9,484 bases of DNA from Fimenecus sp045631075. Lineage in GTDB: Bacteria; Bacillota; Clostridia; Oscillospirales; Acutalibacteraceae. The stretch covers positions 1 through 9,484 of the forward strand of contig JAZQUC010000008.1 in the NCBI GenBank assembly GCA_045631075.1. The letters are read 5' to 3'. Each line of letters begins with the position of its first letter. The stretch's first letter is position 1. The position numbers were made by a program, and so were the translations under genes. The notes under the pieces were generated by a model that worked only from the letters and a program-made list of their open reading frames with translations, made no database searches and was not told where the DNA came from. Positions 1 to 5,058 of this stretch are shown piece by piece.

Positions 1-448
1 TTATTTCAAGAATCAGTATTGCTGGAATTTCTTTCCCGATGAATCCAGAGAAACTGTCAGAGAAAAACTGAGTGGTTTCGCATTGAAATACCGAACCAAA
101 CATCCCGACAAAAATCTGAAAGTTCTGTTTTGGCCTAAAAAGTTTTTAGAAGGCTTTAATGGCCTGCAATATTATGACCCTCATTTTGGAGAAGCCTTTT
201 ATAACGATTCGTTCAATGACAGTGTTGATTACGATGACCTTCTTTCTAAAATCAAATGCAACACTCTGTTTATGAAAGCAAAGACAACGATTGGTGAGAA
301 CGGTTTGTTGCAAGGCGCATTGTCTGATGAAGATTTGCAGAGAGTCAATGCCTTGATTGAAAATATGAAAATCAAGCAATTTGATTGTGGGCACGGTATT
401 CATACAGAAAAGGCAAACCAGTTTGTGGAAGCAATAATTTCAATTTGA
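1..448 (+). CDS. Alpha/beta hydrolase, C-terminal part (gene begins upstream of the window)
   Basis: The reading frame is open from base 2 to a TGA stop at 446-448, giving 148 residues with no start codon of its own; the true start lies left of the window. The C-terminal part has the features of an alpha/beta-hydrolase fold: a beta strand with a CNTLFMKA-type segment, where an acidic catalytic residue is often found nearby, then a GALSDEDLQRV helix, then CGHGIHTEKANQF. The second His of GHGIH, or its neighbour, is the expected catalytic histidine, followed by the last amphipathic helix. The nucleophile elbow (GxSxG) would lie upstream and is not visible, so the substrate cannot be judged. A TTG at 83 could be read as a start, but it has no ribosome binding site and the homologous-looking frame runs straight through it. 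The gene ends 28 bases before a strong terminator. The family call is likely; the exact activity is unknown. Confidence 0.75.
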   Translation, partial: YFKNQYCWNFFPDESRETVREKLSGFALKYRTKHPDKNLKVLFWPKKFLEGFNGLQYYDPHFGEAFYNDSFNDSVDYDDLLSKIKCNTLFMKAKTTIGENGLLQGALSDEDLQRVNALIENMKIKQFDCGHGIHTEKANQFVEAIISI

Positions 449-476
449 CCAATTCCAATTTGTCGAACTAAAAACT

Positions 477-510
477 AAAGGAGCTGACTTTTTTAGTCAG
501 CTCCTTTTCT
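477..510 (+). terminator. Intrinsic terminator of the hydrolase gene
   Basis: A perfect 13-bp stem (477-489 with 495-507) closes a five-T loop and is followed by TTTT-C-TT. The GC core is GGAGCTGAC/GTCAGCTCC. On the other strand it also ends in a T-rich tail, so it could work in both directions. It is nearly the same as the hairpin at 1823-1855. Confidence 0.9.
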
Positions 511-818
511 TTGTATTATGCAGTAAAGTTTTTTGCACTTGAAAGTGTGTTTGGGTTATGTTAAATATGAATGGACAGGGGGAAGTGATGAAGTTTTTTT
601 CTTTGAATATTGCGTGTTGAAGTGACCTTTTTCGGGGTTTTTATATGGGTATAAATTAAATGTGGAGAGAGAATTGAGGGATGCTTTTTCGCTTTGACAA
701 AATTACCAAAAAGTTTCTACATTGTTTGTGCAATATCTGCAAATTGCCATCTTGATTTTAGCCTGAAATCAAGTATAATTTACTCTCGGTAATTAAAAAA
801 ATTAAGTCAGAGGTACAC
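511..818. other. Intergenic stretch upstream of the YgjV-family gene
   Basis: This AT-rich stretch of about 300 bases has no open frame with a ribosome binding site on either strand. The only supportable content is the promoter and dyad near its right end (751-779). The part from 511 to about 690 holds nothing I can interpret. Confidence 0.6.
752..779 (+). promoter_or_regulatory. Promoter of the YgjV-family gene, with an overlapping dyad
   Basis: TTGATT (752-757), a 16-base spacer and a perfect TATAAT (774-779) place transcription start near 786, about 33 bases before the ATG. A perfect 8-bp inverted repeat, CTTGATTT (751-758) and AAATCAAG (766-773), covers the -35 box and the spacer, which is where a repressor would sit. 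A second, weaker candidate (TTGACA at 694-699 with TACATT at 718-723) lies further upstream. Confidence 0.65.
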
Positions 819-1382
819 ATGCAAAATTCTATCACTTTACTCGGTCACACATTAGGATTTATTTCAGTCGCTTTATTCTTTTATTCTTATCAGCGCACCC
901 AAAAAAGCAAGATAATGCTTATTCAAACTGCTGCAACAGCGCTAAGCTGTGTTCAGTATCTGCTTATAGGCGCTACATCAGGGTTTGCTTTAAACGTTGT
1001 GTGCATTATTCGTAATTTTGCATTCTATTATCGTGAAAAAAACAACAAAACAGATTTGGTAACACCTGCTTTTTTTGCAGCAGCTATGGCAGTAGTAAGC
1101 TGCTTCTCATGGGAAGGCGTTCACTCGCTTCTTATAACTCTCGGTCTTGTTGTTAATACTATTTGTATGGGGGTTTTTGATGCAAGGAGCTTCCGCAAAA
1201 CAATACTTATTTCATCAACACTTATTCTTGCTTACAACCTTTTTGCCCTCTCATACAGCGGTATGTTAAGCGAATCCATTTCCCTTATTTCAGTTATTAT
1301 CGGCATTATCCGCTACAGAAGCGTTCCTGTTAAGGTTGTCAGCACAACCGAAATCAGCACAACCAAAAAACTTGCAGCATAA
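819..1382 (+). CDS. YgjV-family inner membrane protein
   Basis: The 187-residue protein is almost entirely hydrophobic, with about seven predicted transmembrane segments (roughly residues 6-24, 31-51, 54-70, 81-98, 102-121, 128-146 and 149-165). It matches the pattern I associate with the YgjV family (Pfam Imp-YgjV): LGHTLGFISVALFFYSYQ at the N terminus, then a run around LLIGATSGFALNV and IRNFAFYYR, where the Arg-Asn pair lies at a membrane edge. The cellular role of this family is not established, so no substrate is proposed. ATG at 819 is preceded by AGAGG at a suitable distance. The C-terminal 20 residues are polar, rich in Ser, Thr and Lys, and probably cytoplasmic. The gene is monocistronic: it has its own promoter at 752-779 and its terminator begins 16 bases after the stop. 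Family assignment is fairly secure; topology is inferred from hydrophobicity alone. Confidence 0.8.
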   Translation: MQNSITLLGHTLGFISVALFFYSYQRTQKSKIMLIQTAATALSCVQYLLIGATSGFALNVVCIIRNFAFYYREKNNKTDLVTPAFFAAAMAVVSCFSWEGVHSLLITLGLVVNTICMGVFDARSFRKTILISSTLILAYNLFALSYSGMLSESISLISVIIGIIRYRSVPVKVVSTTEISTTKKLAA

Positions 1383-1397
1383 TAAAGCATAATTCAT

Positions 1398-1436
1398 AAG
1401 CAACAGTATTGAATGTACTGTTGCTTCTTTTGTTTT
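1398..1436 (+). terminator. Intrinsic terminator of the YgjV-family gene
   Basis: An 11-bp perfect stem (1398-1408 with 1416-1426) and 7-base loop are followed by CTTTTGTTTT. Its right arm overlaps the weak -35 box proposed for the next gene. Confidence 0.85.
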
Positions 1437-1450
1437 ATGAGTGATATAAT
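1421..1450 (+). promoter_or_regulatory. Promoter of the small membrane protein gene
   Basis: A perfect TATAAT (1445-1450) is preceded by TG one base upstream (extended -10: TGATATAAT). A weak TTGCTT (1421-1426) lies 18 bases upstream, inside the preceding terminator stem. The extended -10 probably compensates for the poor -35. Confidence 0.6.
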
Positions 1451-1486
1451 GGGGTTGATAAAAAGAATTTGATATGGAGGTTTATT

Positions 1487-1792
1487 ATGACAGAATTTAT
1501 TATGCAAATAGCTATAGGCTTGTTTATAATTATAGTAGGTGTGCTTAATACCAAAGGTCATATTTCATTGCTTCATTCATATCACAGAAAGCGAGTAAAG
1601 GAAGAAGATGTTCTGCCCTTTGGGAGAAAGATTGGTTTAGGTACAATTATCGTTGGTTGTACAGTAATTGTTGCCGGAATATCTGAATTGTTCTTCTCAG
1701 GCATTACCAACATAATATTGGTTGTTGGATTTGTACCCGGATTTAGCGTGATAGTTTATGCATTGTTGAAATATAACAAAGGAATTTTTTGA
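1487..1792 (+). CDS. Small three-helix membrane protein of unknown function
   Basis: The protein has 101 residues. The start is ATG 1487, because GGAGG at 1476-1480 sits six bases upstream; an in-frame TTG at 1469 has no such site. Hydrophobic segments at about residues 4-22, 49-69 and 72-93 suggest three transmembrane helices. Between the first and second lies a charged loop with a motif that looks conserved: NTKG at 21-24, then HISLLHSYHRKRV, then KEEDVLPFGRKIG up to residue 50. I recall similar small membrane proteins in Clostridia, but cannot name a characterised one or a function. The His/Arg/Glu/Asp-rich loop is the part most likely to be functional. The gene is monocistronic, with an extended -10 promoter upstream and a bidirectional terminator shared with the convergent phosphoesterase gene downstream. 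The call as a real gene is strong; function is unknown. Confidence 0.75.
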   Translation: MTEFIMQIAIGLFIIIVGVLNTKGHISLLHSYHRKRVKEEDVLPFGRKIGLGTIIVGCTVIVAGISELFFSGITNIILVVGFVPGFSVIVYALLKYNKGIF

Positions 1793-1822
1793 TTAACAAA
1801 TTTCAATTTATTGAACCAAAAA

Positions 1823-1855
1823 CACAAGGAGCTGACTTTTGGTCAGCTCCTTGTG
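1823..1855. terminator. Bidirectional terminator between convergent genes
   Basis: A 14-bp perfect stem (1823-1836 with 1842-1855) has a TTTTG loop. On the minus strand the stem is followed by TTTTTGG, so it ends the phosphoesterase transcript whose stop lies 15 bases away. On the plus strand the tail is weaker (GATATACTGATATTTTT). The core and about 30 bases of left flank resemble the terminator at 477-510. Confidence 0.8.
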
Positions 1856-1869
1856 ATATACTGATATTT

Positions 1870-3123
1870 TTAATCCGGATATGTTACTTCTCTGCCGGTG
1901 ACGGCTTCGATAAATCTGCCATAAATATCTGTTGCGATTTTCTGGAATTTACCTTTGAATGCAAACTCAAGAGCCATCTGGTACGTGGATTTATCTCCGT
2001 TTTGCCTTTCTTCTTTTACAGTTTCAAAATCATATATATCAAATATACGTGATACTCGCGTTTCATAGGTTGAAGTATCATTTTCGTTAACTTCAATTAC
2101 ACGGTAGCCACATTGTGTGGAATGGAAAAGTCCTATGTAACGGGTGCTGAGAGAATTAACAATATCAATTCCTTTATACTCAACTGCAAAAGCATTTGTA
2201 TGGTCGTGACCTGTGAACATTGCAAGGACATCTCCTTGCTCTACCATTGCTTCAAACTGACCAAAGTTTTGATAACCGGGGCAAGGGGTTTCTCTTATTG
2301 TGCCGTAATTCGTTCGGTCAGGGTCAAACATGTAATATTCATCTTTGTTATACAAATGCTTGTATGAATAAGATTTCCATGAATCCGATTTTTGAAGTGC
2401 ATCATAGATCTCGCCTACAATTATATGCTGGAATACGAGAGAGTTTATTACTTCACCGTTGTTTTCTGTCTTAAGTTTGTCAGAAGTTTGTTTATACCAT
2501 TCAATCTGGTCAGGCTTAACACAACTGTATCTGCCTTCTTCATCATAGTCGCCTGAATCGAACACCCAAATATTGAATTTTACCTTTTCTCCATCTGAAG
2601 AGAGAACAGGAATGTTGTATGTACCGCAACCTGAAAGTTCTTCGCCATCATCAACTGAAACTGAGCAAGAGAATGTGTTGTAGTATGCCATTAATTCTTC
2701 TCGTGTCATAGCACCTTGCTCTGAATCGTGATTGCCGAAGGTTACTGCAACGGGAATATTTCTTGAATCAAAAATGTTCATTAATGCATTAATCATTTTC
2801 TTCGTGTCTTCTGCATTTTCACAGTTTACAACATTATCACCAGTTATCATAACGATATCAGGTTTTTCTGCATCGCAGGCGTTTTCAATAAGCCAGATTG
2901 TGGGGTCAAAGTTATGGTTAAGATTAAGATGAGTGTCAGTAATATGCAATATTTTGAGTTTGCCGTTTGAATTGAATTTGATTGCTTCGTCTGTTTTATT
3001 CTGAATATCTGCATGATTATAGTTAACTCCGCTATATTCAGGTCTTAATAATGGTAATATAATTCCTAATGCGATAACAACCACTGATACTAACGAAACA
3101 ATCAGTATAATTCGCCTTTTCAT
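1870..3123 (-). CDS. Membrane-anchored calcineurin-like metallophosphoesterase
   Basis: The 417-residue protein starts with MKRR and a hydrophobic segment (about 5-27), a signal anchor, so the catalytic domain is predicted outside the membrane. All two-metal phosphoesterase motifs are present in order: D63-x-H65 (ITDTHL), GD at 95-96 (ITGDN), GNHD at 130-133, His233 (FQHI) and GHDH at 305-308. The insert pattern, with the NIWVFDSG strand before the His motif, resembles bacterial relatives of plant purple-acid-phosphatase-like proteins (PAP28/29 type). It probably hydrolyses phosphate mono- or diesters; the substrate is not predictable. After about residue 345 comes a roughly 70-residue extension without known motifs. 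The start is supported by GGGGATGAG just upstream and a TTGCTT-N17-TATAAT promoter. Its left neighbour converges on a shared terminator; its right neighbour on the same strand is another anchored phosphoesterase, but a terminator and a separate promoter lie between them. Confidence 0.88.
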   Translation of the reverse strand: MKRRIILIVSLVSVVVIALGIILPLLRPEYSGVNYNHADIQNKTDEAIKFNSNGKLKILHITDTHLNLNHNFDPTIWLIENACDAEKPDIVMITGDNVVNCENAEDTKKMINALMNIFDSRNIPVAVTFGNHDSEQGAMTREELMAYYNTFSCSVSVDDGEELSGCGTYNIPVLSSDGEKVKFNIWVFDSGDYDEEGRYSCVKPDQIEWYKQTSDKLKTENNGEVINSLVFQHIIVGEIYDALQKSDSWKSYSYKHLYNKDEYYMFDPDRTNYGTIRETPCPGYQNFGQFEAMVEQGDVLAMFTGHDHTNAFAVEYKGIDIVNSLSTRYIGLFHSTQCGYRVIEVNENDTSTYETRVSRIFDIYDFETVKEERQNGDKSTYQMALEFAFKGKFQKIATDIYGRFIEAVTGREVTYPD

Positions 3124-3156
3124 TTTCTCATCCCCAAATAAGTTGTTTATATAGTA

Positions 3157-3185
3157 ATTATATCATCCGTACCACTTAAAAGCAA
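3157..3185 (-). promoter_or_regulatory. Promoter of the metallophosphoesterase gene
   Basis: Read on the minus strand: TTGCTT (3185-3180), a 17-base spacer, then TATAAT (3162-3157) preceded by TGA, giving the extended -10 TGATATAAT. It lies about 34 bases upstream of the ATG. Confidence 0.65.
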
Positions 3186-3399
3186 TAAAAAGGCAGATGC
3201 AGTTGTGATATCTGTTGGAATTATGATTTTTATTAGTGATGCAATCATTTCATGAGGTAGTGATTTGTATCTAATAAAAAACATAAAAATCTTCATTCGC
3301 TTATGCAGTGGGCAAAAGTGCGTTTATTGATAAAAAATAAAAACAGTTGAAAAAGAAAGACCTGCACGTGCTTGGTTTTCGATGATTAAAAAATATTAA
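3186..3399. other. Intergenic stretch between the two phosphoesterase genes
   Basis: No convincing coding frame is present. The one structure seen is an AT-only-type inverted repeat, TTTTTATTAG (3227-3236) and CTAATAAAAA (3271-3280), separated by 34 bases. It lies some 40 bases upstream of the metallophosphoesterase -35 box. It has no T-tail or GC core, so it is not a terminator. A regulatory role is possible but unsupported. Confidence 0.4.
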
Positions 3400-3440
3400 T
3401 TCAAAACAAAAGGAGCAAGGGGACATCCCTTAGCTCCTTT
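3400..3440 (-). terminator. Intrinsic terminator downstream of the alkaline-phosphatase-type gene
   Basis: Paired segments are AAA-GGAGC (3409-3416) with GCTCC-TTT (3433-3440), and AAGGG (3417-3421) with CCCTT (3427-3431). There is one bulged base and a 5-base loop. Read on the minus strand it is followed by TTTTGTTTTG. It lies 103 bases past the phosphatase stop codon, much further than any other terminator in the window. Confidence 0.8.
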
Positions 3441-3446
3441 GTAGTT

Positions 3447-3560
3447 TTATACTATTGTTATCACTTTTGTGTTGCCTTTGTTTGCACGACTTGTTGCATA
3501 CTGCATTATACAACCGAGGATACAGTATTTAATAGATGTTTCCTTATTCCTGAGAGCCAT
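3447..3560 (-). CDS. Possible 37-residue frame overlapping the 3' end of the phosphatase gene
   Basis: Read on the minus strand, an ATG at 3560 opens a 37-codon frame in the +1 register relative to the phosphatase. It overlaps the last 17 bases of that gene and ends at a TAA (3449-3447) only seven bases before the terminator. Its content (Lys/Asn/Thr-rich, with an IKYCILGCIMQYATSRANKG segment) reads like normal protein sequence. I see no clear ribosome binding site. It may be the original C-terminal end of the phosphatase, separated by a one-base change in the AAAA run just upstream, or an independent small gene, or chance. I do not recognise it. Confidence 0.25.
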   Translation of the reverse strand: MALRNKETSIKYCILGCIMQYATSRANKGNTKVITIV

Positions 3561-4548
3561 CTTTTAAGTCCCATTCCTTATTCATTACAACAAAAGTCAT
3601 TCTTTCCTGTATGCTTGGGCCACCGTGACCTGTGCCGATTCCTCCGTGGTCACTTGTAACAATAATGAGCCAATCCTCAGTGTCGTAAGTTTCTCTTGAT
3701 TCAATAGCTTTGATTACTTCGTAGCCGTAGGAATCTTCTGTTGCAAAAGCGTCTTTATATTTAGGATTGTTGAAAGAGAAACCGAAATCATGACCTGCTG
3801 AGTCAGTATCTTCATAAATAATGAACACAAAATCTGAACAGTCAGCGCTTGTGAATTCTTCCATTGCGCCTGTGTGAACATCTGCATTGTTTTTGCGAAG
3901 CTCGAATTCAACATTTATATTGTTTTCTTCGCAGTATGCCATTTCATCTAAATATGTTGCACCATCTCTTGAGAAATGACCTTTCCATTTTGTGATGAAA
4001 GAAGCACTGTCAATTATTCCATCTTCAACAAGGCTTGTCAAAAGTGTTTTTGGCTCAACTTTTTTTACTATATCGTTACCGATGATGCCGTGTACATCAG
4101 CCCATACACCTGTAAGCATTGAGCACCAACCGGGAGCGGTTGATGTATCCTGAGTGTTTTCTGCAGGGTAATTCACACCACCGCAATATGTAAGGTTGAT
4201 TGATGCGCCCTTACTGATAAGATAGTTTATTGCACCGTTATCCTGCTTTTCTGTGACAATATCTGCACGGCAACCGTCATAACCGATAACAACAACTTTT
4301 TTCTCTGTTTTACCTTCAGGTAACGGAGCTTCAAAATGGTTGCTTATGATGTTATAAACATCAGTTGTTGGGTATGCTGTTTCGATAGTGTTTTCATAGC
4401 CAACAGATGCAACATTCTGTCTGAAGAATTCTTCGGTATCTTTTTCATCCTTAAAGTATCTTGTGAAATACAGAGCTAGGGCACCTGCAATAATCCCGAG
4501 AACTACTACAACTGACACGATTGGAAGTGCGATTTTCTTCTTTTTCAT
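3544..4548 (-). CDS. Membrane-anchored alkaline-phosphatase-superfamily phosphodiesterase (NPP type)
   Basis: The protein has 334 residues from the MKKKK start. This ATG has AAAGGA eight bases upstream; an in-frame ATG further upstream overlaps that site. A Lys-rich N terminus and hydrophobic segment (about 6-28) form a signal anchor. The catalytic set of the type I phosphodiesterase/nucleotide pyrophosphatase family is complete: metal ligand D91 (GYDGCRAD), probable nucleophile T137 (TAPGWCSMLTG), D249-x3-H253 (DTDSAGH), D300-H301 (TSDHGG) and H308 (GTGHGG). It should hydrolyse phosphate esters or diesters outside the membrane; the substrate is unknown. The protein ends only 26 residues after the last ligand, which is short for the fold, and a second open frame continues almost to the terminator, so the C terminus may be altered. 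The gene has its own TTGATT-N17-TATAAT promoter and lies upstream, on the same strand, of another anchored phosphoesterase. Confidence 0.87.
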   Translation of the reverse strand: MKKKKIALPIVSVVVVLGIIAGALALYFTRYFKDEKDTEEFFRQNVASVGYENTIETAYPTTDVYNIISNHFEAPLPEGKTEKKVVVIGYDGCRADIVTEKQDNGAINYLISKGASINLTYCGGVNYPAENTQDTSTAPGWCSMLTGVWADVHGIIGNDIVKKVEPKTLLTSLVEDGIIDSASFITKWKGHFSRDGATYLDEMAYCEENNINVEFELRKNNADVHTGAMEEFTSADCSDFVFIIYEDTDSAGHDFGFSFNNPKYKDAFATEDSYGYEVIKAIESRETYDTEDWLIIVTSDHGGIGTGHGGPSIQERMTFVVMNKEWDLKDGSQE

Positions 4549-4578
4549 TTTTATCATCCTTTCGGAGTTTATACTGGA

Positions 4579-4607
4579 ATTATACAATGTTGAAAAAAAT
4601 AAATCAA
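4579..4607 (-). promoter_or_regulatory. Promoter of the alkaline-phosphatase-type gene
   Basis: Read on the minus strand: TTGATT (4607-4602), exactly 17 bases, then TATAAT (4584-4579). This is the best-spaced promoter of the window and lies about 30 bases upstream of the ATG. Confidence 0.75.
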
Positions 4608-4652
4608 TAAAAACTAAATTTCAGTATGTTTATTATGGTGTATTATTATCGT

Positions 4653-4945
4653 TGTGAGTCATATGCTATTGTCTTATAAGGGGACTCACATTACAACTAA
4701 TTTGAGATAAGAGTATTGCTCTACCAAAGGGTGATTTATCTCCGCCTCAACCGCTGGTATGTGTAATGATAGCTATAATGAAAGTGAGGGGAGATTGCTT
4801 AAGGGCAGAACCGGATATATGAAATAACCTGAATGTGGTGAAAAATCATAGTAGAAGAAGGCAATTAGTAAGGATTAAGTTTTTCTTGCTGAAAGCCGGT
4901 AATTGGATTTGTCTGTTGAGCGCTTTTTTAGTTGATGCAAAAGTC
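4653..4945 (+). ncRNA. Structured non-coding stretch, possibly a group II intron 5' (domain I) remnant
   Basis: About 290 bases have no usable open frame but hold many nested complementary segments. TGTGAGTC (4653-4660) pairs with GACTCACA (4683-4690). CATTAC (4689-4694) pairs with GTAATG (4763-4768). GAGATAA (4704-4710) pairs with TTATCTC (4736-4742) and encloses two small hairpins (GAG/CTC at 4711-4721; ACC/GGT at 4723-4732). CCTCA (4745-4749) pairs with TGAGG (4785-4789). AGTAAG (4867-4872) pairs with CTTGCT (4885-4890), inside GGC/GCC. The beginning GTGAG, the purine-rich GCAGAACCGG and GAAAGCCGG stretches and the base composition, richer in G than the flanks, remind me of group II intron domain I. 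No reverse transcriptase, domain V or 3' end is present, so it would be a truncated copy. A riboswitch-like leader of the downstream gene is less likely, because that gene's promoter lies after this block. Confidence 0.3.
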
Positions 4946-4991
4946 ACAAAGATACTGGAAAAAATTTGACTTTTGGAAAATTAAAATATGT

Positions 4992-5019
4992 TTGATTTTT
5001 TTATTGAATTTGATATAAT
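4992..5019 (+). promoter_or_regulatory. Promoter of the FAD-dependent dehydrogenase gene
   Basis: TTGATT (4992-4997), a 16-base spacer and TATAAT (5014-5019) preceded by TGA (extended -10). Transcription would begin near 5026, after the structured block, so that block is not in this leader. Confidence 0.7.
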
Positions 5020-5058
5020 TAATTAGTCACAGATAAAGTGTGTTTGGAGGATTACTCT

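Noticed and set aside
146..403. Minus-strand open frame opposite the hydrolase
   Set aside because: No ribosome binding site or promoter, no recognisable motif, and the plus strand clearly encodes a conserved protein.
83..448. TTG at 83 as the start of a complete 121-residue gene
   Set aside because: No ribosome binding site, and the same frame is open to the window edge with sequence that fits the alpha/beta hydrolase, so it is an internal codon of a cut gene.
694..723. TTGACA with TACATT as the main promoter of the YgjV-family gene
   Set aside because: The -10 is poor and the leader would be long; TTGATT-N16-TATAAT at 752-779 is better placed. It may be a secondary start.
1789..2474. Plus-strand open frames over the metallophosphoesterase gene
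   Set aside because: They are antisense shadows of a gene with a full set of catalytic motifs and have no initiation signals.
5038..5058. GTG at 5038 as an earlier start for the FAD dehydrogenase
   Set aside because: It precedes the GGAGG site, lies only about 20 bases from the -10 box, and adds residues ahead of the Rossmann strand that the family begins with.
4653..5058. Riboswitch controlling the FAD dehydrogenase
   Set aside because: The best promoter (4992-5019) lies after the structured block, and no terminator or ribosome-binding-site sequestering helix follows it; I could not match it to a known riboswitch class.
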